Shown: positions 16,627 through 25,249 of the stretch, piece after piece | How positions within the stretch are numbered: the first letter of the stretch is position 1 | Layout of the letters: every line of letters begins with the position of its first letter | Origin: Candidatus Eisenbacteria bacterium | Lineage (GTDB): Bacteria; Eisenbacteria; RBG-16-71-46; JAFGJU01 | Reading direction: 5' to 3' | DNA length: 64,000 nt | Assembly: GCA_026388185.1 (NCBI GenBank) | Contig: JAPLKG010000005.1 | Location: 1-64,000, forward strand | Program-made: the position numbers and the translations under genes | The notes under the pieces: model-generated | Database searches by the model: none | What the model was told of the DNA's origin: nothing | Seen by the model: only the letters and a program-made list of their open reading frames with translations

Positions 16627-17961
16627 ATGAAAGATACAAAGCAGCGGGGCGAAACGGGGATCAAAGCGCACTTGGAATACGCCGATGGCATCATTGCTAC
16701 ATTGAGAGAGTCATTTTTGGTCTTGGACAAGAACTTACGAGTTATTTCTGCCAACCAGGCTTTCTATACCACCTTTAAGGTTGCAGAAAAAGACACCATA
16801 GGCCGGCCGCTTCCTGATTTAGGTAATAGGCAATGGAATATTCCTAAGCTGCTTCAGCTATTGAAAGAAATTGTACCAGAAAAGAAATTTGTGAAAGATT
16901 ACGAGGTCGAGCATAAATTTCAGCAAATTGGACAGCGAGTCATGGTCCTGAATGCCCGTCAGCTGCGCGTTCCTAAGCACGTAGCAGCAATAATAGCGGC
17001 GGGAGCAAGAAGAGAAGAAGAAGACGACGACGACGACGAAGAAGAAGAGTTGATCCTGATAGCTATTGGAGACATCACTGAGCGTAAGCGTCTACAGGAA
17101 GAATTAAAGGAGTCCGAGGAGCGTTATCGCAGAGCCTTTGAAACATCGCGGGATGGATTATTGCTTGTTCATAAAACCAAAGCCGACATTCTTAATTCTA
17201 ACGCATCTGCCCAGGAATTGCTGGGCTATTCCCAAGAGGAGTTTTTGAAAAAGAAACTCTGGGAAATCGGCATGATCAAGAATGATTCGGGCTTTCGAGA
17301 AACGGCGTCAATATTGGAAAGAGATGGTGTAATTCATTACGAAGACACACCGGTAAGAACCAAAGAAGGCCTGAGCATAAATACAGAGGTTTTCCTGGTT
17401 GACAAGGCAAAGGTTATCCAGTGCAACATCCGTAACATCACCGAGCGTAAGGAAACGGAAGAAGCATTGAGGGAATCTGAGATGAGATTCAAGGCCATCT
17501 TCAATGAATCCACGGACGGGATGCTTTTAGCAGAAGCAGGGACCAGGCGGTTCTTCATGTGCAATCCAAGAATTTGTCAGATGTTAGGATATACCGAAGA
17601 AGAATTGATGCGTCTGGGAGTCGACGATATCCATCCTGAGGAGGATGTGCCGTTCATCATAGAACAGTTTGAGCGGCAAGCGAAAGGAGGAATTGGAATT
17701 GCAGCGGGTGTTCCGGTGAAGAGAAAAGACGGCAGTGTTTTCTATGCCGATGTTAATGCGTCACGGATTACCTTGACCGGCAAAAAATATCTCTTGAAAA
17801 GCTTCACGGATATCACCGACAGCAAGAAAACACAAGATGAACTACGAGAGAAAATGCGGGACTTGGAACGGTTCAGCAACTTTGCCGTGGATAGAGAATT
17901 GAAGATGGAAGAGCTTGAGGAGAAGGTAAGAGAGCTTGAGGAAAAGCTGAAAGCAAGATGA
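16627..17961 (+). CDS. triple PAS-domain sensor protein
   Basis: This 444-aa protein contains three PAS/PAC units (about residues 20-160, 165-285 and 290-405), recognised from ESFLVLDKNLRVISANQAF, RYRRAFETSRDGLLLV, RFKAIFNESTDGMLLAEAG and the recurring PAC ending DITERK/DITDSKK. A coiled coil closes the protein (ELKMEELEEKVRELEEKLK). There is no kinase domain; that is supplied by the next gene, whose ATG overlaps this stop (ATGA). Within the first PAS an acidic run EEEDDDDDEEEEE interrupts the fold near residues 130-142. Codon use is more AT-rich than in the neighbours, which suggests transfer. Confidence 0.88.
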   Translation: MKDTKQRGETGIKAHLEYADGIIATLRESFLVLDKNLRVISANQAFYTTFKVAEKDTIGRPLPDLGNRQWNIPKLLQLLKEIVPEKKFVKDYEVEHKFQQIGQRVMVLNARQLRVPKHVAAIIAAGARREEEDDDDDEEEELILIAIGDITERKRLQEELKESEERYRRAFETSRDGLLLVHKTKADILNSNASAQELLGYSQEEFLKKKLWEIGMIKNDSGFRETASILERDGVIHYEDTPVRTKEGLSINTEVFLVDKAKVIQCNIRNITERKETEEALRESEMRFKAIFNESTDGMLLAEAGTRRFFMCNPRICQMLGYTEEELMRLGVDDIHPEEDVPFIIEQFERQAKGGIGIAAGVPVKRKDGSVFYADVNASRITLTGKKYLLKSFTDITDSKKTQDELREKMRDLERFSNFAVDRELKMEELEEKVRELEEKLKAR

Positions 17962-19646
17962 AACTTGAAGGCAGAACCGGAGAAAAGGTTGCCCTTAAGG
18001 AAAGACAAGAGGACATCTCCGCCCAAGAAGTATATTTGGAGAGCGTCATGTCCTCGATGACGGATTCTCTGATTGTGGTTAATCCCGACGCCACGCTGAG
18101 GTCAGTGAATAGAGCTGCCTTGGATTTATTGGGTTATAGGGAAGAGGAGCTCATCGGCCAACCAGTGAAGAACATTTTTCTGCAAGAAGAAGAGAAGGAA
18201 GAGGGAAAAGAAGAAGAAAGCATGCTGCATAGGTACTTCCAAGAAATAATTACTGCAGGCGTGGCGTACAATATCGGCTTAACTTTTCTTACCAAACAAG
18301 ACAAGGCGATCCCGGTGAATTTTAGCGGGGCGGCGATGCAGCAAAACGGCCAGATTATCGGCATTGTGGGCGTAGCCAGAGACATGCGCCAGATCATGGC
18401 AATCATAGGCGATTTGGAGGAGAAGAAGATAGAGCTTGAAGAGCGCAGCAAGAATTTGACCCGGATGCAGAGGGCAATGTTGCATATGATGGGCGATTTG
18501 GATATTGCGAAGAAGGAGGCGGAGAGGGCAGAAAAAGAACTGAAGAAGTTAGACCAGTTGAAGAAAGATTTTATCTCTACCGTTTCCCACGAACTGCGCA
18601 CCCCGCTTGCTATCACTAAAGAGGGGATAAGACTTATTTTGGATGGGATCACGGGCGAGATGAATGACAAGCAGGAAAAGATACTGAGTATCGCAGGAAG
18701 CAATATTGACCGGTTAGCCAGAATTATCGATGGTCTCCTTGATCTATCCAAGATTGAGTCAGGCAAGGTTGAGTTAAAGAGAGGATTAGTGGATATAGCC
18801 GGGATGATAAGACAAGTAGCTTCTTCTTTTGAGTTGAATCTAAAGGGAAAGCCCTTGGAGCTAAGAATCAATGTTCCGAAGAAACAGATAGATGCCTTTG
18901 TGGATCCGGATAAACTAATTCAGGTTTTTACCAACCTGATAGGAAATGCCTTCAAATTCACGGATAGCGGTTACATAGAAGTTTCACTGCAAGAAAGAGA
19001 AAAGGAAATTGAGTGCGTTGTGGTAGATACAGGGTTAGGTATTACTGAGGAAGATATGCCTAAGGTATTTAGTAAGTTCGAACAGTTTGGCCGCTTGCCT
19101 GGCCCGGGTGAAAAGGGCACAGGCTTGGGCCTAGCTATTACAAAAGGAATTATTGAACTGCACGGAGGCAAGATCTGGGTGGAGAGTGAACCTGGCCAAG
19201 GGGCGAAATTCAGTTTTGTTCTGCCCAAATACACTACTGAAGGAATCTTTAAGGAATACCTTAATAATGAGATGAGAGAGGCAATGGGCAAGAAGACCTG
19301 CATGACGTTAGTCGCTATCTCTATTCTTGAGTTTAGTAAATTGAAACAGGAGTTTTCAGATGAGAAGATGGACGCTATTCTGAGAAGCATGGAGGGGGTG
19401 GTAAAGGGTACCGTACGCCGTGAAGGAGAGGTTGCGTTTGGTGATTCTGGCGAGATGATGGTCATTTTGGCTGATTGTGATAAAGAAGGTGCTTTGAGTG
19501 TAGAAAATAGGTTAAGAGAAGCTTTGGATAAGTATTTGACCAACGAGAGACTACCTCACGAGATCAGGTTAAGATTCGGTTCTGCGGTTTATCCGGATGA
19601 AGCCAAAGATGATGAAGAATTAATTAAAGAGGCTAAGGAGGCATAG
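17958..19646 (+). CDS. PAS-domain histidine kinase with degenerate GGDEF-like tail
   Basis: This 562-aa cytoplasmic kinase has no transmembrane segment. It contains a PAS domain (about 25-155), a coiled coil, HisKA with SHELRTPL near residue 211, and HATPase_c with N-box NLIGNAFKF, VVDTGLGI and GTGLGLAI up to about residue 420. The last 140 residues (TCMTLVAISILEFSK... LRFGSAVYPDEAKDDEELI) resemble a diguanylate-cyclase fold without the GGDEF signature, so probably a sensory remnant. It overlaps the PAS gene by 4 bp, and the receiver gene follows after 6 bp; all three should act as one signalling unit. Confidence 0.9.
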   Translation: MKLEGRTGEKVALKERQEDISAQEVYLESVMSSMTDSLIVVNPDATLRSVNRAALDLLGYREEELIGQPVKNIFLQEEEKEEGKEEESMLHRYFQEIITAGVAYNIGLTFLTKQDKAIPVNFSGAAMQQNGQIIGIVGVARDMRQIMAIIGDLEEKKIELEERSKNLTRMQRAMLHMMGDLDIAKKEAERAEKELKKLDQLKKDFISTVSHELRTPLAITKEGIRLILDGITGEMNDKQEKILSIAGSNIDRLARIIDGLLDLSKIESGKVELKRGLVDIAGMIRQVASSFELNLKGKPLELRINVPKKQIDAFVDPDKLIQVFTNLIGNAFKFTDSGYIEVSLQEREKEIECVVVDTGLGITEEDMPKVFSKFEQFGRLPGPGEKGTGLGLAITKGIIELHGGKIWVESEPGQGAKFSFVLPKYTTEGIFKEYLNNEMREAMGKKTCMTLVAISILEFSKLKQEFSDEKMDAILRSMEGVVKGTVRREGEVAFGDSGEMMVILADCDKEGALSVENRLREALDKYLTNERLPHEIRLRFGSAVYPDEAKDDEELIKEAKEA

Positions 19647-19652
19647 AGAATT

Positions 19653-20021
19653 ATGGGAAAGAACATATTGATCGTAGATGACGAGAAGGATTGGATACAG
19701 GTACTGGCCATGAGGTTAGGACACGAAGGCTATAAGACAGAAGCAGCGTTCGATACCATACAAGCTACGACACAGGCAATCCAACTGAAACCAGATCTAA
19801 TACTTTTGGATATCATGATGCCTGCAGGTGGCGGGTTGGAAGCATTGAAGAACTTAAGAGCAAACGTCAAGACATTCTCTATACCCGTAATAGTACTTAC
19901 GGCAAAAGGGGATAAGGAAACAAAAGAAGCTGCAGAAGGGTTGGGTATTTCCGGATATTTTGTCAAGACTGCGAACACGGTCGAACTTCTGGCTAAGATA
20001 AAGAAGGTGCTTGGCGAATAA
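19653..20021 (+). CDS. stand-alone response-regulator receiver
   Basis: This 122-aa protein is a single CheY-like receiver: acidic pair in LIVDDE, phospho-acceptor Asp53 in LLDIMMP, Thr in IVLTAKGD and Lys in GYFVKTAN. There is no output domain, so it must work through protein contacts. It is last in the PAS-kinase-receiver operon. Confidence 0.93.
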   Translation: MGKNILIVDDEKDWIQVLAMRLGHEGYKTEAAFDTIQATTQAIQLKPDLILLDIMMPAGGGLEALKNLRANVKTFSIPVIVLTAKGDKETKEAAEGLGISGYFVKTANTVELLAKIKKVLGE

Positions 20022-20245
20022 CCAACAGGGTCTTTTCGGGCTTTGAGAAGAATAAGAGTTAGTCTGATTGACGCGATTACAGAGGCGGAAAATGAGCAAG
20101 AAAAGACTTGACCCACAAGGTCCCGGCTCTGCCAGCTTTCAAAATCAGCACGCAGACTCTTGTATACCTCTGTGATAACACTGCGACCCGTGCCCTCCAA
20201 TCTCACCAGTTGCACATGGCCCCCTGACCGCCAAGTTCGAAATTC

Positions 20246-20261
20246 GTCTCGTCGGCCCCGC
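20246..20261 (+). repeat. att-like direct repeat, right copy
   Basis: GTCTCGTCGGCCCCGC is identical to the 3' end of tRNA-Asp (13476-13491). Together with AGTTCGA upstream it looks like a tRNA-end remnant 6.8 kb from the intact gene. Confidence 0.6.
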
Positions 20262-20279
20262 GTCCACCTTAACCTTACC

Positions 20280-20308
20280 TTGCTTTACCACGAACCACGC
20301 GTTACAAT
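20280..20308 (+). promoter_or_regulatory. candidate promoter of the Ser/Thr kinase gene
   Basis: TTGCTT (20280-20285), 17-bp spacer, TACAAT (20303-20308). The -35 matches only in TTG. It lies about 75 bp before the start codon. Confidence 0.45.
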
Positions 20309-20383
20309 GCGCGTGACAGTCTAATCCTATTCAAATTCAAGGACCGTGACGCTTCACACTTTGAGACTATGCGTGGCTTTCCC

Positions 20384-22627
20384 ATGGTAGGCAAAACGAT
20401 CTCTCACTACAAAATCCTCGAGAAACTCGGCGAAGGCGGCATGGGTGTCGTCTACAAGGCTGAGGACACCAAGCTTGGCAGACATGCTGCGCTGAAGTTT
20501 TTGTCTCCGGACCTTACGAGAGATCCCGAGGCAAGGAAACGTTTCATCCAAGAGGCGAAGGCGGCTTCTTCTCTCGACCACACCAGCATTTGCACAGTGC
20601 ACGAGATCGGTGAGACGGAGGATGGGCAGATTTTCATCGTCACGGCGTTCTACGAAGGCGAGACACTCAAGACAAAGATTGAGCGTGGGTCTCTCAAGGT
20701 TGAGGAGGCTCTGGATATTGCGATCCATGTTGCGCAGGGGTTGGGGCGAGCGCACGAAGCAGGGATTGTGCATCGTGACATCAAACCCGCAAACATCATG
20801 ATAACGAAGCGTGGCGACGTGAAGATCGTGGATTTCGGTCTGGCGAAGCTGACAGGACAGGCAAAGCTCACAGTGATGGGCTCTACAGTGGGCACGGTAG
20901 CGTATATGTCCCCGGAGCAGGTACAGGGGGAGGATATTGATCACCGAACTGACATCTGGGCGCTGGGAGTCGTGCTGTACGAAATGCTGACGGGACGGTC
21001 ACCGTTCAAGGGTGAGCACGAGGCTGCGCTACTCTATTCCATTGTGCACGAGGAGCCGCAGTCGCTCTCACTAGTGCGGTCGGGTACACCTGCCCCTGTT
21101 TCATCGGTTATTGCCAGAGCGTTACAGAAAGACCGAGCGTTGCGGTACCAGACTGCACAGGAGCTCATCGATGAGTTGAGGAAACTTACGGTTTCGGGCA
21201 GGCCCCCTCGTGTTGAGTTACCACGTCAGGAGAAATCGATTGTAGTTTTGCCCTTTGAGAATTTGAGCCCGGACCCTGACCAGGAGTACTTCAGCGATGG
21301 TCTGACGGAGGAAGTGATCTCTGACCTCTCGAAAGTCCATGCGCTCCGCGTCATATCTCGCAGTTCTGCGATGACGTTTAAGGGGACGAAGAAGACGATA
21401 CCTGAAATTGCCAAACAGCTCGAAGTGCAGTACGTGCTGGAGGGCAGTGTCAGAAAAGCGGGGAATAGTCTACGAATTACGGCACAGTTGATAGACGCAG
21501 CGAGTGATGCTCACATTTGGGCTGAGAAGTATTCGGGTACGCTGGATGATGTGTTCGATGTTCAAGAAAAAGTCTCTCGCGCGATCGTCGATGCTCTGAA
21601 GCTCAAGCTTACACCTGAGGAGAGTCGGAAGATTGCCGAGCGACCCATTGACAATGTCGCGGCCTATCAGTGTTATCTCAAAGCCAACGCTGAGATCTGG
21701 CGGTTCACCGAGAGCTCTCTCGAGATGGCCCGGCTACATCTCCAGAAGGGTCTTGATATCTTGGGCGATAATGCTCTTCTGTACTCGGCCATGGCATTTG
21801 TTTATTGGCAATATGCGAATATAGGCGCCGGGCAAGAGGACTATGTGGCGAAAGCAGAACAATATACGAATAAAGCTCTCGCCCTGGATCCAGATTCTCC
21901 TCAGGCCCATCTTGTTATCGGAATGATCCATGGGGCGTTTTACGGAAATACGCGAGAGGGAGTACGCCAGCTCAGGATGGCGCTGGCTGTGAATCCGAAT
22001 TATGTTGATGCTCTGAAGTTTTTAGCTGGTTTTTGTACAATGTCAGTCGGGAAGCTTGCCGCCGCTATTCCATTAGTGCAGAGAGTCAAGGAAATCGATC
22101 CGCTCGATCCGTGGAATTATTGGCTTCAGGGACGGCTTTTCTTCTATGGTGGTCAGTACAAGCTTGCTCTTGAGCAACTCCGTCAACACTATCAGTCAGA
22201 TCCTGAAAATCCTGTCGCTCAATTCTTCTGTGCCTGGACCCTGACGTATGCAAACGAGATCGACGAAGCCTTTTCCATTATCGACCGCAGTGCGAAGGCG
22301 ACTCCGAATAATGTGTGCACCAAGTTCGGTCTCTTGTTGAAGTACGGACTGCTGAAGGATAGAGAAAGTGCATTCCGGGAAATGACTCCTGATTTCCAGA
22401 AGACCTGCAGAAGGGACCATCAATGGTCATACTTTGTCGCAGTTCCGCTCGCTTTGCTCGATGCCAGAGAGGAATCCATCGATTGGCTGGAGAATGCGGT
22501 CAACGGGGGCTTTATCAATTACCCGGAGCTCGAACGGAACCAAAATCTTGACAACCTCCGCGGCGAGGAGCGGTTCAAAAAGCTGATGGAACGAGTCAAA
22601 TACGAGTGGGAGCATTTCGAGGAGTAA
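20384..22627 (+). CDS. Ser/Thr protein kinase with FlgO/TolB-like and TPR regions
   Basis: This 747-aa protein has an N-terminal Hanks-type kinase (about residues 8-265): LGEGGMGVVYKAED glycine loop, AALKF lysine, IVHRDIKPANIM catalytic loop and KIVDFGLAKL, so it appears active. There follows a FlgO/TolB-like domain (about 285-425; SIVVLPFENLSPDPDQEYFS, LEGSVRKAGNSLRI), then TPR-like helices to the end. No transmembrane segment is seen. ATG 20384 gives the usual start (M-GKTISHYKI); ATG 20369 is possible. Such kinases are common in Acidobacteria and candidate phyla; the substrate is unknown. The ECF sigma operon lies opposite, ending 87 bp away. Confidence 0.9.
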   Translation: MVGKTISHYKILEKLGEGGMGVVYKAEDTKLGRHAALKFLSPDLTRDPEARKRFIQEAKAASSLDHTSICTVHEIGETEDGQIFIVTAFYEGETLKTKIERGSLKVEEALDIAIHVAQGLGRAHEAGIVHRDIKPANIMITKRGDVKIVDFGLAKLTGQAKLTVMGSTVGTVAYMSPEQVQGEDIDHRTDIWALGVVLYEMLTGRSPFKGEHEAALLYSIVHEEPQSLSLVRSGTPAPVSSVIARALQKDRALRYQTAQELIDELRKLTVSGRPPRVELPRQEKSIVVLPFENLSPDPDQEYFSDGLTEEVISDLSKVHALRVISRSSAMTFKGTKKTIPEIAKQLEVQYVLEGSVRKAGNSLRITAQLIDAASDAHIWAEKYSGTLDDVFDVQEKVSRAIVDALKLKLTPEESRKIAERPIDNVAAYQCYLKANAEIWRFTESSLEMARLHLQKGLDILGDNALLYSAMAFVYWQYANIGAGQEDYVAKAEQYTNKALALDPDSPQAHLVIGMIHGAFYGNTREGVRQLRMALAVNPNYVDALKFLAGFCTMSVGKLAAAIPLVQRVKEIDPLDPWNYWLQGRLFFYGGQYKLALEQLRQHYQSDPENPVAQFFCAWTLTYANEIDEAFSIIDRSAKATPNNVCTKFGLLLKYGLLKDRESAFREMTPDFQKTCRRDHQWSYFVAVPLALLDAREESIDWLENAVNGGFINYPELERNQNLDNLRGEERFKKLMERVKYEWEHFEE

Positions 22628-22644
22628 GGATGGCCGGGCGAACA

Positions 22645-22671
22645 GTTTCTCGCACAGGATGTGCGAGAAAC
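22645..22671. terminator. perfect 12-bp hairpin between convergent genes
   Basis: GTTTCTCGCACA (22645-22656), loop GGA, TGTGCGAGAAAC (22660-22671). It sits between the stops of the kinase (+) and anti-sigma (-) genes and is probably a bidirectional terminator, although neither side has a clear T-tract. Confidence 0.6.
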
Positions 22672-22714
22672 CCGATACAGGTGTACTGCAAATCCACGAG
22701 GGAACACGAGAGCC

Positions 22715-23137
22715 TCAATTTTGTTCGAGAAGCTGTTCATAGTAATGGGCGGGAATCTCTGTTGCATCGGAAACGGTGTAAGTCCTGATGGAATCAGTGG
22801 GCGGAGACAGCGTGATATACGAGGACGATAGGAACTCGGGCTCGCGGTGAACCCTCTTCGAGGCTCCGAATCCGACAAGAATCCCCAGAACAATGAGCGC
22901 GGCAGTCCTCAGGATCGAGTATGTGACAGCCTCGCGCGGCCGCGGGCTTGGTATCCGTAGATCTCGCTGGCGTGGTCTGGCACCGCCGATGATCTCGATG
23001 TCCTTCCGAAGCGCCTCCAGTCGCGTACTGCACTCGGAACACACTGCAAGATGCGCCGCAATGCCAGCGCGTTCCTCGTCGCCGGCGATTACTTCCAGGG
23101 CGTATCCAAGAAGCTGGTCTTCACTATTGTGCGTCAT
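22715..23137 (-). CDS. zinc-finger anti-sigma factor (membrane)
   Basis: This 140-aa protein has an N-terminal ZAS/zf-HC2 motif (HLAVCSEC; His29, Cys33, Cys36), one transmembrane helix near residues 75-92 (ILRTAALIVLGILVGFGA) and a short extracytoplasmic C-terminus. Its start overlaps the sigma-factor stop by 4 bp (ATGA). It should hold the ECF sigma factor inactive at the membrane. The periplasmic tail of about 45 residues is too small for a classical ligand-binding domain. Confidence 0.85.
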   Translation of the reverse strand: MTHNSEDQLLGYALEVIAGDEERAGIAAHLAVCSECSTRLEALRKDIEIIGGARPRQRDLRIPSPRPREAVTYSILRTAALIVLGILVGFGASKRVHREPEFLSSSYITLSPPTDSIRTYTVSDATEIPAHYYEQLLEQN

Positions 23138-23682
23138 TCAAGAACTCCTTTCCGTCGCAATGTCTCGCGGCAGGACTTGACGGCGTAGAAAATGCGCGAT
23201 TTCACCGTACCGAGCGAGGTCTGCAAGATGTCGGCGATTTCTTCATAACTGTGACCACCGTAAAATCGCAATACCAGCACGTCGCGATGCTCCGCATTCA
23301 ACGCCCCAATCGTTTCGGCCACAAGACGGTCTAGTTCATCGCTCAAAACGCTCTCCAGCGCATTTCGGTCGCGGTCGAGGAGATCTAGCTTGTCCAGTGC
23401 AACGTTTCGCCGCAATCGGTTGGCCTCCTTCAGGGCCAGGCGATAGGCGATCGTGCTGAGAAGCGCTTGAACTGTGCCCGTCCTGTGTTTGATCTTGGTG
23501 CGGAGCGCCCGCACAAAGGTCTCCTGTACCACGTCATCTGCTGCGGCAACGGAGCCGGTGATGAAGAGCGCAAGCGCCAGAAGGCGCGCCTGGTACCGTC
23601 CTATCAGAACGCGCGAGGCCGTCTCATCTCCCCGCTGCGCTCTGATAAGGCACTCCCACTCTGAGTTCACTGCTTGTTGCAC
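23134..23682 (-). CDS. ECF-type RNA polymerase sigma factor
   Basis: This 182-aa sigma-70 family protein shows region 2 (LIGRYQARLLALALFITGSVAAADDVVQETFVRAL) and region 4 (LNAEHRDVLVLRFYGGHSYEEIADILQTSLGTVKSRIFYA) with the helix-turn-helix. It starts at ATG 23682 inside the 3' end of the upstream gene (16-bp overlap) and overlaps the anti-sigma start. The three genes form one operon. Confidence 0.93.
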   Translation of the reverse strand: MQQAVNSEWECLIRAQRGDETASRVLIGRYQARLLALALFITGSVAAADDVVQETFVRALRTKIKHRTGTVQALLSTIAYRLALKEANRLRRNVALDKLDLLDRDRNALESVLSDELDRLVAETIGALNAEHRDVLVLRFYGGHSYEEIADILQTSLGTVKSRIFYAVKSCRETLRRKGVLE

Positions 23683-24959
23683 TTCAAGCCCTGCTCCTTA
23701 CACCACGAATCGATTTCCTTCAAGTCCGACGCGCAGCAGCACCAAGCCTGGGCGGTCTCATATCGCGAGTGTTCGGGGATGAGTCCATCCACGTGATCGA
23801 CGTACCAGCGGAACAGTCCGGTGCGAAGTTCGGGCGCATTTTCTCTCAGGGATTCCAGATCCGCAGCCACGGCTGCCGCATAGTTGGTAACCAACCACCG
23901 TCCGGCGGCGGCTTGCGGCGCGTTCTGGAGCCTCCAGCTTTCCAGCCCGCCGGTGCGGAAAGTCTCAATCCAAGTGCGATATACTTTCCGAAGCTGCTCG
24001 GCGTAAGGAGTCTGCGAGGGCGTCACGAGCGTGACCAGACCCAAGTTCCTGCCTTTCTCGGTCACATTCTTAAGCTCACCTGTGACATTGACGGTTCTGG
24101 ACAGGTACACGGGCCGTCCAGCGCGTTCGGCCGATTCAATGATCTTGAATATGAGCACATCACCGAACAGCCCCCCGGGAGACGGGCTTGAGTCGCTCTT
24201 CTTAGACTCTCTCAGAATCGAATTCCGCAGATCGTTCAATTCACTCGTACTAATGAAGCGCGGCAGGCCGTGCTCAGTAACGTACATCGGGTACCAATCC
24301 GTGTTGAGCAGGCTGCGGTTGACGATGCTGACATCTGGTCGCACTTTGAGAACGCGCGTCAGGATCCAGCCGGGATAAGTGTCGTTGTCGCCATTCGTGA
24401 CCAGGATCGCATCCTTTTGCAGACTGGCCAGCATGTTGTAGTTGTAGTCCATTACCTCGTCGGCGATAATTCCGCTCTCAAGCAGTCGCCGCAATGCGAC
24501 GTCAAGCCGTTCCTGATCGCCCAAATCCATGTAGCGTACGACCAACGCAAACCACGCATCAACGTAGTTCGGATCCACGGCAATTACTCGCTCCAAGTAC
24601 TTTCGGCCTTCAACGTCGTTGTGGACTCCTTGATGCTCGAGCGATTTCAGATACATTAGAGTGGGATTGGCTGGGTATTTTTTCAAGCCCTTTGCAAGTA
24701 GCTCCCAGTACTTCTTGTCTCCTGCGTAGCGTGCGGCATACATCCAGTTGGCGTAGGCGTACTCTGAAGGATATTCATTGGAGTACTCCTTCCACAGTCC
24801 GGCGAGCTTCGCGTAGGTTTCCTCACTGTAGACTACCTGCCGCATGCTCCTGATTTCCTCCGGTCGCACTATCTCTTTGGCGGCGGAGCCGTTCGGTACG
24901 AACATTGCGACCAGCACAATCAAGGTTCCGATAGACAGCCAGATGAGTTTTCGGTTCAT
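23667..24959 (-). CDS. secreted TPR-like protein related to the soluble part of DUF2723 proteins
   Basis: This 430-aa protein starts at ATG 24959 (AGGAGGAACG upstream) with a cleavable signal peptide or anchor (WLSIGTLIVLVAMFVPNGSAA). Helical TPR-like repeats occupy about residues 45-170 (NPTLMYLKSLEHQG, DPNYVDAWFALVVRYMD). It then has LVTNGDNDTYPGWILTRV and VRPDVSIVNRSLLNTDWYP, a segment known from the C-terminal domain of multi-TM DUF2723/PMT-like proteins, here without their membrane part. A Cys-rich end (AWCCCASD ... CKEQGLKC) is unusual. Being first in an operon with a sigma/anti-sigma pair suggests it senses or responds to envelope state. Confidence 0.7.
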   Translation of the reverse strand: MNRKLIWLSIGTLIVLVAMFVPNGSAAKEIVRPEEIRSMRQVVYSEETYAKLAGLWKEYSNEYPSEYAYANWMYAARYAGDKKYWELLAKGLKKYPANPTLMYLKSLEHQGVHNDVEGRKYLERVIAVDPNYVDAWFALVVRYMDLGDQERLDVALRRLLESGIIADEVMDYNYNMLASLQKDAILVTNGDNDTYPGWILTRVLKVRPDVSIVNRSLLNTDWYPMYVTEHGLPRFISTSELNDLRNSILRESKKSDSSPSPGGLFGDVLIFKIIESAERAGRPVYLSRTVNVTGELKNVTEKGRNLGLVTLVTPSQTPYAEQLRKVYRTWIETFRTGGLESWRLQNAPQAAAGRWLVTNYAAAVAADLESLRENAPELRTGLFRWYVDHVDGLIPEHSRYETAQAWCCCASDLKEIDSWCKEQGLKCNKQ

Positions 24960-25109
24960 CGGACGTTCCTCCTTTCTGACTATATAATCCCCAATCTTGT
25001 CAGAAGTTCATGGAATTTTGATCAATATTGGAAGAACCCGACTGCATGTGCTAATCTTATCAGATGAAACAATTCGTCGCCTAGTCCGGTATCTAATGGT
25101 GATTTGCCG

Positions 25110-25180
25110 CGCGCACGCGTCACCATCGGCGGCGTAGGGCCATTTTGCCCGCGCCCGCGCACGCGTCACCACCGGCGGCG
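25110..25180. repeat. 25-bp direct repeat pair upstream of the peptidase
   Basis: CGCGCACGCGTCACCAYCGGCGGCG occurs at 25110-25134 and 25156-25180 with one mismatch, 46 bp apart. It lies between two divergent genes, 70-140 bp upstream of the peptidase start, so it may be an operator or a recent duplication. Confidence 0.7.
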
Positions 25181-25249
25181 CATGCTGTGTTTACCTGCAA
25201 CAGCAGAAGTGCCTTTGGGTTGCCCTCTGCCTCGAAGGAGGTTTCGACA

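Larger units (their letters stand above)
20022..20383. other. intergenic region at the right edge of the tRNA-Asp-bounded segment
   Basis: It contains a decayed tRNA-Asp 3' piece (AGTTCGA at 20234-20240 and the exact 16-bp repeat at 20246-20261, separated by 5 extra bases) and, immediately after it, the promoter of the kinase gene. GC content rises again beyond this point. No terminator for the receiver gene is obvious. Confidence 0.55.

Noticed and set aside
20234-20262. Second tRNA-Asp gene
   Set aside because: Only the 3' end is present, with 5 extra bases in the T-arm; no anticodon arm or D-arm can be found.
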